Shown here: positions 22,201-30,063 of the stretch, piece by piece
Numbering within the stretch: the first letter of the stretch is position 1
Layout of the letters: each line of letters starts with the position of its first letter
Assembly (NCBI GenBank): GCA_009103225.1
Contig: RHPI01002949.1
Span: 7,318-41,936 of the forward strand
Source: Chlorokybus atmophyticus
Lineage: Eukaryota > Streptophyta > Chlorokybophyceae > Chlorokybales > Chlorokybaceae
Direction of reading: 5' to 3'
Length of the DNA stretch: 34,619 nucleotides
Made by a program: the position numbers and the translations under genes
The notes under the pieces: model-generated
What the model was told of the DNA's origin: nothing
What the model saw: the letters and a program-made list of their open reading frames with translations, nothing else
The model's database searches: none

Positions 22201-22471
22201 CACGTGTGGGTGGGTGCATGCATGCGCGTGCGCCACAATCAGGGCAAGAGCTCGCAGACAAAACAGTTGCCCAAACATGAGACGGGAGTGGTAAGTTTGT
22301 GTATAGATGTTTTGGATGAAACATAGAGAACCTGGTCAGCAAGGAGAGTGTAATCACATACTGCGTCAACTCTGCTGAGCACTGTTCCTGTTATTGCTGT
22401 TGAACTCTACTGTGCAAGATCGTCGTCACATGCAGGGGGGCTGTGTCGTATGCATAACCTGACTACAGCTG
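22201..22471. other. Expected position of the next upstream GBSS exon; none seen
   Basis: No segment here reads like the portion of starch synthase that should precede GADY. It ends at the C/G homopolymer hairpin and the N at 22500. Confidence 0.5.
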
Positions 22472-22474
22472 ATA

Positions 22475-22500
22475 TCCCCCCCCTCCGGGGAGGGGGGGGN
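22475..22500. repeat. C-run / G-run hairpin ending in N
   Basis: A run of 8-9 C, CTCCGGGG in the centre, and a run of 8 G form a near-perfect hairpin directly before the N at 22500. Such sequence stops polymerases, so this is a likely assembly break and the two flanks may not be truly adjacent. Confidence 0.85.
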
Positions 22501-22813
22501 TAAGGTTGAGTTTATTACAACAGAAGCGGACTGTACATGACTATTAAGTTCATCAGTTACAACTTGCGCGACAGTTTTTGCACTGCAACTGCACCAATGT
22601 TGAAGTAACCACTACTGTTTCTGCCCGCTGTAACAATATTGACGTTGACAGCAGAAAAATTGCACATGCTCAGATACCATAGCAGGCTTGCCGTAAGTCG
22701 CTGCTGCACGCAACGAGCTGAAGTACTGACTGGCTGCAAGCAGCACGCATGTCAAAGAGTTGTATGTGAAGATGTGTTTGTATGTATGTGTACACGCGCG
22801 TGCACATGTGTGT

Positions 22814-22853
22814 GTGCATGCATGCGTCTGTGCACGTAGACGCATGCATGCAC
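22814..22853. repeat. Perfect 16-bp-arm hairpin
   Basis: Arm GTGCATGCATGCGTCT (22814-22829), 8-nt loop GTGCACGT, exact reverse complement at 22838-22853. The neighbourhood is TGCA-rich, so chance is more likely than for 11595, but the GCGTCT/AGACGC inner part is not simple repeat. Confidence 0.85.
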
Positions 22854-22859
22854 GAACAC

Positions 22860-24450
22860 GCACGGGCGCTTATCAGCCTGTGTGCGGTACAAATGCTGAT
22901 TTACGAGCTGTGAAGTTGGTTCAGCTAGACAAGCTTTGTGGAGCAGGCAGCAATGGCGAGGCATTGCAGAGCACCTGCAGAAGGCCGAAGCTGTGCTTGC
23001 AGCTGTAGCCATCTGCGTCAGAAGGTCGACGTTATTCCTCCAGCTGGCAAGTGCAAACCAGCGCCGCCCAGCAGTGCTGAGCGGCGCTGTCCGCTGTCAG
23101 CGCCATGACGAAGCTGGCGCCTGCTGCGCTGCGCTTCACACCACCCGCCCGGACACCCCTTCCAACCCGGCGGCGGACAAACACTGCAGCCCGCCCGCCA
23201 CCGCCTCACCGCACCGCTCCGTGCCGTGCCGCCGGCAAATCAAGCAAACAAGCTGCTTGTTACAAGCATGAGCATGTGAATTGACAAGATGTGCGCCAGA
23301 ATCCTCCGGCCCAGGGTGGAGCCCGGGGCTGGCGCAGTAGGCGTGAGCTTGCTTGATGCATGTGCAGGCATGACGTAACTTGAAACCACATCATGCACAT
23401 GACACTAATCCGGGAATTGATACCGGTATTATGGTAGGCCTTAAAGGGTTCGGGAGACCTACCATACTACATGACCAGCTATACGACGCGGTTTTCATGA
23501 CAACTTTGTATAAGCCTACCGGTAGCACTGTTACCGATCAGGGTGGGTAGGCTGTATTTGGCGCCTGATTCATGGATGATGTCATGACATTGTTGATGCG
23601 TGACAGGTTCGACTCCGTTCGTCTTGTTCACTGATCTGGATTTGCACGCTGCGGCACTTTGTCACGGTACCTGGCTCCGCGAGGCCTCAGCGGGCGGCAT
23701 GGACACGACCAGAGCAAGCGCTGAGCAGCGGCGGAAGGCGCGAGGGGCGACGACGACGCCCGACACAAGCTGGAGGCGGACAAGCACGTTGGAAGGAAGG
23801 AAGCAAAGCGCAGCTGAAGCCTGACTTGGACCGCACGGGGCGAAGGTGCGTTGCCGTTTCTGGTCGTTTGCTCGCCGCTGGCTGTGGCAAGCAAACATGC
23901 CAGAACAGCATGAATGCCAGCTAGCTAGCCACATGCAGGTAAGCGATGCAATGCTTGACAGACATGCATGTCACGGTTGTGCAAGCTAGCGGTGCTGGCG
24001 CTGGACGGCAGCGCCATGGCAGGAAATAAACTTGGTTACATATTGTCGAAGCGCATGCGCAAGCGAGAGCACTATACTGATATGAGTCTGTCATCGCGCT
24101 CGGCCGCAGCCTCATTACAAATACCCGTTTGAGGCGTTGCGTGGAGAGAGTCAAACTCACGTGCAGCCGTGTTTGGTTGTTAGTGCACTTACTTTTGTGC
24201 TTGCTTGGTGCATTGTCAAGACTTGAGTATGGAGCATTTGCGGCTAGCGACTTACGCTTCACCAACACACGCATCATAGCTTTCTATCACAAGTCTGCAA
24301 TTAGTGCATTGCTATTCCGCTGGCAAGCCGCACCGCGCAGTTGTGCTAACTCAGCAGCAGCATATACATGTGCGTGTCTGGTGCGCACAGGCGTTACAAG
24401 CTCGTGACAATTCTTGTCTCACTGCAGGCTAGCGAGGGGGAGCCGGCTTT
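22860..24450. other. No supported gene; GC-rich patches
   Basis: Two GC-rich patches (about 22980-23260 and 23640-23830) are open on both strands. One frame in the second reads GDDDARHKLEADKHVGRK, which is protein-like but isolated. No family was recognised. The interval also holds the inverted-repeat patch at 23430-23553. Confidence 0.4.
23430..23553. repeat. Two adjacent hairpins sharing a GGTAGG motif
   Basis: 23430-23466 pairs TATGGTAGGCCT with AGACCTACCATA, one mismatch, 13-nt loop. 23513-23553 pairs AGCCTACC with GGTAGGCT, with an inner GGTA/TACC pair. The shared GGTAGG/CCTACC core suggests a related origin. It does not fold as a canonical tRNA. Confidence 0.6.
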
Positions 24451-24459
24451 AAGGTGGTA

Positions 24460-25358
24460 ATGGCCGCAGTCGCCGTTGAAGAGCTCAAAGGTAAGCTGGC
24501 GAACAACACATGCAGTGCTTCTCAAGATGTGCTTGACATGCAATTGTGGGTCGCCAGTAGTGGTCAGTGCCAATGCTGCACCACTTGTACCGTGTACAAG
24601 CCAGCCAAAAAGGTTGTATACTCTGAATGTCATGTATTCCATGAGTCGCACTCACCTCGAACCTGCTTAAATATGCGCATGTTGCACAGTGTAGATGAGT
24701 CAATGACGTCAAACACCTTGCTTTGCCCTGGCTGTGACAATTTGCTGAGCCATAGAGGGGACGTTGAGAAGAGCTTCGTTTATTATCTGAATGACTTACT
24801 CAACCGAGCAGAATTGACCTGCTTCGTGGATGAGCTCAACTTGCAGCCCGGGGAAGAAGGCTGGTTTGTGATTACCGCCAATGTACGGTCCGCTCGCATC
24901 AAAATGCCTGTTTTGTCGCGTGGCTACGGGGACTCCTAGTACTGCCTGGAAGAGCTGCGCATCATGATGGAGAATTCAACAAACATCGTCATGCCTATCT
25001 TCTTTGACAACAAATTTAACAAGCTGAAGGCCACAATTTAGAAAAGTATTAGCAGGTGAGTAGATTCTCCCTGGACCGTCATTTATCTTCCAAGTAGCCA
25101 TGTTCCTGGTTACAAACATGTTTTGTGTCTTTAGGGCATGCCTGAGTGGTAAGCAGGAATATGTTGAAAAGGAATCTGCATACCGTGGTGCGCTTGATAA
25201 AGCATTTAAAAACACAAGCCTGAAGCTCGAGAATAAGTAAGTTGAGCTGTCGCTTGAATCTCTGCTAAGCCTGTCAAGTGTGGCTTTTTGATGTTGTCCT
25301 TTGGTTGTCAGTGACCCGGTTGCTTTAGCAAAAAGAGTGGTGGACGACGCGCTGAAGA
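24460..25358 (+). pseudogene. TIR-domain protein, nonsense-mutated and truncated
   Basis: Exon 1 runs from ATG 24460 to 25055, exon 2 from 25135 to 25236, exon 3 from 25312 to about 25358. The two introns (79 and 75 bp) have GTGAGT/TTAG and GTAAGT/CAG ends and keep phase. From about 24742 the protein reads as a plant-like TIR domain: LLSHRGDVEKSF (box 1), AELTCFVDELNLQPGEE, ARIKMPVLSRGYGDS, then YCLEELRIMM and IVMPIFFD, matching the plant blocks [W]CL.EL and .IPVF.D. TAG at 24937-24939 interrupts it between GYGDS and YCLEEL, just before the glutamate (24952-24954) aligned with the catalytic residue of NAD-cleaving TIR domains. A second TAG lies at 25039-25041. Exon 3 (DPVALAKRVVDDALK) ends where retroelement LTR sequence begins. 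The N-terminal part (Cys-rich, about residues 30-85) is unassigned and may include an intron. Confidence 0.72.
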
Positions 25359-25692
25359 TGTCATGCCTATCGCCCAAGCATGCCAGTCGTCATCGGGCAT
25401 GCCTACAGCGAGACCCTCGCCCGGCTTACCAGCATGGCAACCCGCGCGCGTCTCTGACCACTAGCTAGGTCATGTCTCTAGAGTAGCTCATGATCAGCCT
25501 ACATAGGCACCGCGCGTAGCTGTTCAGTTGTGAGTTCAGTTACAAGTCGGTTTCTATATCGAGTGGGGACTTCCTGTAAAAATAGCCTCGGTATGACCGT
25601 TAGCTTATGCTCTGGACAGTCATGAGTTGACTTGTATAAGTAGGCACAGTGTTCATCGGATCAGCTGATGACACTGTAAGTCAACAAGCCAC
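25359..25692 (+). repeat. Partial LTR of PHD-type gypsy family, plus orientation
   Basis: From TGTCATGCC at 25359 to 25681 this is the inverted copy of 25960-26283, with few mismatches. It carries TATAAG (25635-25640) and an ACTGTAAG motif typical of LTR promoter and polyadenylation regions. It ends AACAAGCCA at 25692, the complement of the LTR start TGGCTTGTT at 26527. It lacks the U3 start, so it is a 5'-truncated LTR that replaced the end of the TIR-domain pseudogene. Confidence 0.7.
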
Positions 25693-25970
25693 TACTATAG
25701 GTAGTGCTGTTTACACAATTCTTTGCATGAGTGGAAGAGAACTTACATTGTTACGTGAGGTGAATGAGCAAGCAACACGTGGATGCTATGCCCTGACTGA
25801 TGCCAACAAGCACACCGCGACCAAGTACACAAAGCTCATAGCAAGGACGAGCACAGTGCACAAGAACATGCACAGGCTCTCACACGGTGAGGGGATCCTT
25901 GGGAACCGGGACGGTGTGTTTCGAAATTCAAGTCGCTTCACACGCTCTTAGCTTTCTCACTTACAGTGTC
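25686..25970 (+). mobile_element. Palindrome-ended unit, copy A (one arm lost)
   Basis: Starts AAGCCACTACTATAGG and is near-identical to 27998-28280. The left inverted arm is present, but the right arm is missing because sequence switches at ACTTACAGTGT into inverted LTR. It contains an open frame shared with copy B (frame 25649-25951, common part starting MSGRE near 25727). It is either a MITE-like unit inserted at the LTR end or the transcribed leader of the LTR element. Confidence 0.65.
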
Positions 25971-26527
25971 ACCAGCTGATCCAGTGAACACTGTGCCTAC
26001 TTATACAAGTCAACTCATGACTGTCCAGAACATAAGCTAACGGTCATACCGAGGCTATTTCCACGGGAAATCCCCACTCGATATAAAACCCGACTTATAA
26101 CTGAACTCACAACTGAACAGCTACGCGCGGTGCCTATGTAGGCTATGGTCATGAGCTACTTTAGAGACATGACCTAGCTACTGGTCAGAGACGCGCGCGG
26201 GTTGCCATGCTGGTAAGCCGGGCGAGGGTCTCGCTGTAGGCATGCCCGATAACGACTGGCATGCTTGGGCGATAGGCATGACAGCTGTCGCGTCGAGGGG
26301 AGTCGAGGGTCACGCTGTCTCGGACAGCTGCATGGACAGCCATGCTGTGCTGGACATGCTGCTGCGCCACCTGTGTAACGCGCAGCAAGAACAGAAAGTT
26401 GACCCCAACCCTCATGGTGACAAGTGCTTCGTGCCGCTGGTGTGCTGCTGCTGGGTAGTACGGGCAGGTGGAGTCGGTGTTCTCCCTAGTGTACATGCTG
26501 TGCTGTAGCACACAAGTTAACAAGCCA
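25960..26527 (-). repeat. 3' LTR of PHD-type gypsy element (partial)
   Basis: On the minus strand the LTR starts TGGCTTGTTAAC at 26527, directly after the purine tract AGCTCAGGGGGGG. It runs at least 568 bp through TATAAG (about 26000-26005) to ACACTGTAAG at 25960, where it is broken by the palindrome-ended unit. Positions 25960-26283 form one arm of the 323-bp inverted repeat with 25359-25681. Confidence 0.7.
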
Positions 26528-26944
26528 CCCCCCCTGAGCTCTGGGGGAGGTTCCAGCTCCAGAGCTCAGCTGCGAGCGCAAGTGAGGAGGGCCGTTGGTA
26601 CGGCAATTGTCGCACCAATAATCCTCCATAGGTATCGTGTCCAAAGGTGGCTCCAGGCAGTAGCAATGCAGGCCCTTATTGCAGCCATCGCAGAGCATCA
26701 TGAGTGCGTCGTCGCTGGCGCTGCCGCAGCGTTCACAGCGTGTGCTGCGCGCGGGACGAGGGTGTTGGATACGCCCGAAGCCGGCTACGTAAGGAAGGTG
26801 ACATGGCGCACAGTTCACCATGTTGTCCTTCAACCTCTCTCCGTTTTGACCAAGGAGGTCCAGCACCCCTGTGGGGTACACTCTGAGTACCTTGTAGACG
26901 ATGCGGCCTACGGAGGTGTCAAGCGTATCTTTGGTGGCTGCCAT
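26486..26944 (-). CDS. Gypsy integrase C-terminus with PHD finger
   Basis: The segment starts with a GPY/F-like module (VYKVLRVYPTGVLDL, then LKDNMVNCAPCHLP). Residues 70-114 (26737 down to 26603) form a complete C4HC3 PHD finger: C-x2-C-x11-C-x2-C-x4-H-x2-C-x14-C-x2-C, including LCDGC, HCYCLEPPL and the conserved tryptophan in DYWCDNC. PHD fingers commonly read histone H3 tails, so this module may steer integration to particular chromatin, as chromodomains do in other Ty3/gypsy elements. It follows the integrase core at 26908-27915 but in another frame, so one net frameshift separates them near 27020-27035. The frame stops at 26486, inside the LTR start. Confidence 0.85.
   Translation of the reverse strand: MAATKDTLDTSVGRIVYKVLRVYPTGVLDLLGQNGERLKDNMVNCAPCHLPYVAGFGRIQHPRPARSTRCERCGSASDDALMMLCDGCNKGLHCYCLEPPLDTIPMEDYWCDNCRTNGPPHLRSQLSSGAGTSPRAQGGWLVNLCATAQHVH
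26528..26540 (-). promoter_or_regulatory. Polypurine tract of PHD-type gypsy
   Basis: Minus-strand AGAGCTCAGGGGGGG-like tract ending at the LTR start TGGCTTG (26527). The flanks TGAGCTCTGG/CCAGAGCTCA (about 26533-26573) also form a 10-bp-arm hairpin around it. Confidence 0.6.
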
Positions 26945-27997
26945 GCGATAGGCAAAGTCCCCCGCTTGGAACCGCCGTTGGCGCTCCTTGTAGAAGCCGC
27001 TGCGTACGCGCTCGTAGCGCAGCGTGTCGCGATGCGCAGGTTGTTGAAGGCCATGGGGACGGAGCGCTCGAAAAGCGCGGCGCGCGTGGTGATGTCGTGG
27101 TGCATCCAGTCAGGGTCGTCGAGGTTGTTCACGACGCGATCCACCTCCTGCTGCGCACGGAAGGGGAGCAATGATGGTCGCCCGAACAGCAGGTAGTATG
27201 GGCTGTACTCCCGCAGAGCCGCCTGCTTTGACAATCGATATCCAAGGGCCACCCACGGGAGGTGGTCATCCCAAGTGTTCTTCTCGTACTCCAGCACGTA
27301 TTTGCGGAGTGCCTTCATGATGGTCTGTACTGTACGCTCGGCGAGGCCGTCGGCTTGAGGGTGATCACGCGAGGTACGGCGGTGGTCGATGTAACATTTG
27401 TCCAAGAGGGTGTCGAATTCCCCGCTGAACTCAGTACCTTGGTCAGTGATGACCTCGGCGCAGCTGCCAAATCGGTTGAGAAAGTGACAGAGGAAGGCTT
27501 GAGACACCCCCCTACTGCTCTTGTCGGGTAATGGTACCAGCTCCACCCATTTGGAGAAGTGCTCGATTATGACCAGGATGTAACGGTTGCCACGCGCTGA
27601 GGGTGCCAAGTCCCCCAAGATGTCGAGTCCCCATCGGTAAAAGAGACCGGAGATGGGGAGTGGGTGCAAGGTGGCGCTACGCGTGTTGAGGCTGGCGCGC
27701 ACCATGTCACACTGCTGGCAGTGGCTAACGAACCCCTGCACCTGTTTTGTTAACCCATACCACCAATATTGTGCCCGCACTAGGCTGACTGTACGCTTGA
27801 CACCAAAGTATCCAAGCTCAGTGTGGAGGGAAGTGATGATGCCCTCGCGCGTGATCGGTGTCGACACTTCCTGGTCTTCGTCGTGGAAGCGGCGATACAG
27901 CTTGTCACATGCCATCGATAGTGACGGGTGCGGTGGGTGACTCGGTCCTTCTCTCGGGCGCTCATGCCGGTGGGAAGCTGGCCACTTTGAAGAAAGG
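26908..27997 (-). pseudogene. Ty3/gypsy integrase core (PHD-type element)
   Basis: Coding sense begins at the junction 27997 with SFLQSGQLPTG and changes frame near 27912. The 335-codon frame then holds the zinc module (H31, expected second His replaced by Tyr36 in LGYFGVKR, C66 and C69 in CQQC). The RNase-H-fold core follows: D98 in GLDILGDL, D158 in TDQGTEF, E193 in HPQADGLAERT, and KNTWDDHLPWVALGYR. Catalytic residues are intact but the ORF is frameshifted at both ends. Reverse transcriptase and RNase H are absent: the element is cut at 27997, exactly where palindrome-ended unit copy B begins. Downstream in the same orientation come the PHD module, the purine tract and the LTR. Confidence 0.88.
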
Positions 27998-28340
27998 AAG
28001 CCACTACTATAGGTAGTGCTGTTTACACAGTTCTTTGCATGAGTGGAAGAGAAATTACACTGTTAAGTGAGGTGAATGAGCAAGCAACACGTGGATGCTA
28101 TGCCCTGACTGATGCCAACAAGCACACCGCGACCAAGTACACAAAGCTCACAGCAAGGACGAGCACAGTGTACAAGAACATGCACAGGCTCTCACACGGT
28201 GAGGGGATTCTTGGGAACCGGGACGGTGTGTTTCGTAGTTCAAGTCGCTTCACAAGCTCTTAGCTTTCTCACTTACAGTGTAATTTCTCTTCTACTCATG
28301 CAAAGAACTGTGTAAACAGCACTACCTATAGTAGTGGCTT
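27998..28340 (+). mobile_element. Palindrome-ended unit, copy B (both arms present)
   Basis: A 343-bp unit with terminal inverted arms of about 73 bp (27998-28071 and 28268-28340), differing by roughly one substitution and one single-base indel. The tips read AAGCCACTACTATAGG and the complement. The middle is near-identical to copy A and includes a 74-codon frame (28039-28263, MSGREITLLSEVNEQATRG). The right tip continues GTTGCCTTACAGTGTCACC, which matches the LTR end of the neighbouring element in reverse. No clean target duplication was seen because the left side abuts the truncated integrase. Confidence 0.7.
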
Positions 28341-28558
28341 GTTGCCTTACAGTGTCACCCTCTTTGCTCAAGTGAGTGTAGTTGCAGGCTGTACATTAGC
28401 ATCGCAATCTGTAGTTGTACACATCACAGTGCAGTGTTGTCACCGTCATCGCATAGCGCGCACAAGCGCTAGTGTGTTGGGTGATAGCAGCACTGGAGAT
28501 CCCATTGTAGAGCACAAACACTCTACCCTTCATCCACTTTCACCATCGCATCAGCTGT
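28341..28558 (+). other. Gag upstream region
   Basis: About 218 bp between the palindrome-ended unit and the Gag ATG. After 25 bp of LTR-end-like sequence no LTR or primer-binding site was recognised. It may be the rest of the element's leader, with palindrome-ended unit copy B forming the earlier part. Confidence 0.4.
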
Positions 28559-30031
28559 ATGAGCAGGCCCACCCCTTTCTCGCCAATAGAAGAAGGGGAC
28601 CTCAACAGCTGGAGCCCAACCTCCAACCTTACCTACGAGCGCGCAAGTGAAGGGAGCGATTACCGTAGCAGCAGAGGCTCACGCCCCATCTCCGGCTTCA
28701 CCTCCTCTCACTCCACTCCTCGACAACGAGCATCTCCACCACCGTCGGACGGTGACGACGAAGAGATGGAGCCCTCCAGCTCAACCAACTCCCTAAGCTT
28801 CTCCGGACGCCCTGGCACCACCTCACTTGACGAGTTCATTATCATGTTCCACTCCAAGATGCGGCAGCAAGCCCTCAAGAGCAAGGACTGGACAGATGAG
28901 GTATCGTTTCATGTGTCCGCTCAATACCTTGATCACGAAGCACATGATGTGTGGAAGTCCGTCGCTGAGTTGCACAAGATTGATGGCTATGGCGAGTTGG
29001 CCAGCACAATAGCCGCCACGTCACTGCATAGCCCATCGGTTACTATCCCTGTAGCAGCGGCCCCGCCCGCCTCAGTCACGGGTCTCACTCTAGCTGCAGC
29101 CATGGAGAAGGCAGAGAATGAAGAAGTTGAGGTGGTAGTGGCCTCATTGACTCCTGCAGAGATCGAAAGCAAGAAGGCCGAGCGCCGCATCAGGATACTC
29201 AACCGCACCGCTGCCATCATCAGGGAGCAACAAGAGGAGCAGCAAGCTGCAGCGTTGGAGATGGGTACGCCCCTGCTACCAACACCGAACTCGCGTGCTC
29301 CAGCGGGAGGCAGTGTTTTCACCCTCGGTTCAGTGGCATTGCGTGCACCCGCGCTTACGGTGGGCGCGGCCATGTCGGACTCCCCGTTGAAGGACCTCTA
29401 CGCCGCACTCCGGAGCACCTTCCCACCGCAAACCAACAGCAAGGTGGAGGAGTTGAGGCGTTTTCGACGGAAGCCCCACGAGGACCCTGTCCGACTGTAT
29501 TCACGGTTGGAAGGGTTGCCAAAAGACACTGACTACAAGATCGTCAGTGAGGAGGCGGCAGCAGTGGTGTATGTGGCCGAGTTGGATCCCACCCTGAGTG
29601 AGTCAACGCGCCTGACGCTGAACTACAGCAGGCCCCTCGGCTACACCCTCAAGGAAGCTTTCGAGACTGCACAAGCCATCCATAAGCGTGCAGTGTATGA
29701 GAAAGCGGTGCTGGACACCAACCGCAGTGCCTCACGGCCTATGGCAGGCACAAGTGCAGAGCCTCTTCGGCGGGACCGCAGCCGAGAGCCGCAAGGCATC
29801 CACAACAAGGATAAACGGTCAGCTAACGCTGCCCTTGTGTCTCCAGTGCTGTGCCACCGGTGCGGTCGACATGGCCACTACCAAAAGGAGTGCACCGAAG
29901 ATTACGGCAACCTTGTGTGCGATTACTGCCACAAGACGGGACACTTGAAGACAGCATGCTGGCTCAAGTTCCCTGAGCTGCGGCCCTCTATCGGCTACAA
30001 CAACGGCAACAACGCTGTTGGCTACCGCGGC

Positions 30032-30063
<32 letters not shown>

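Noticed and set aside
21900-22369. Histidine/threonine- or cysteine-rich open frames on both strands
   Set aside because: Translations of TG/CA microsatellite and the 94-bp duplication; not proteins.
23606-23618. GGTTCGACTCC resembling a tRNA B box
   Set aside because: No A box at proper spacing and no cloverleaf could be drawn around it.
24937-25041. Two in-frame TAG codons in the TIR gene as evidence for a reassigned genetic code
   Set aside because: The long Gag and Pol frames contain no internal TAG or TAA, and other genes here read with standard stops, so nonsense decay is simpler.
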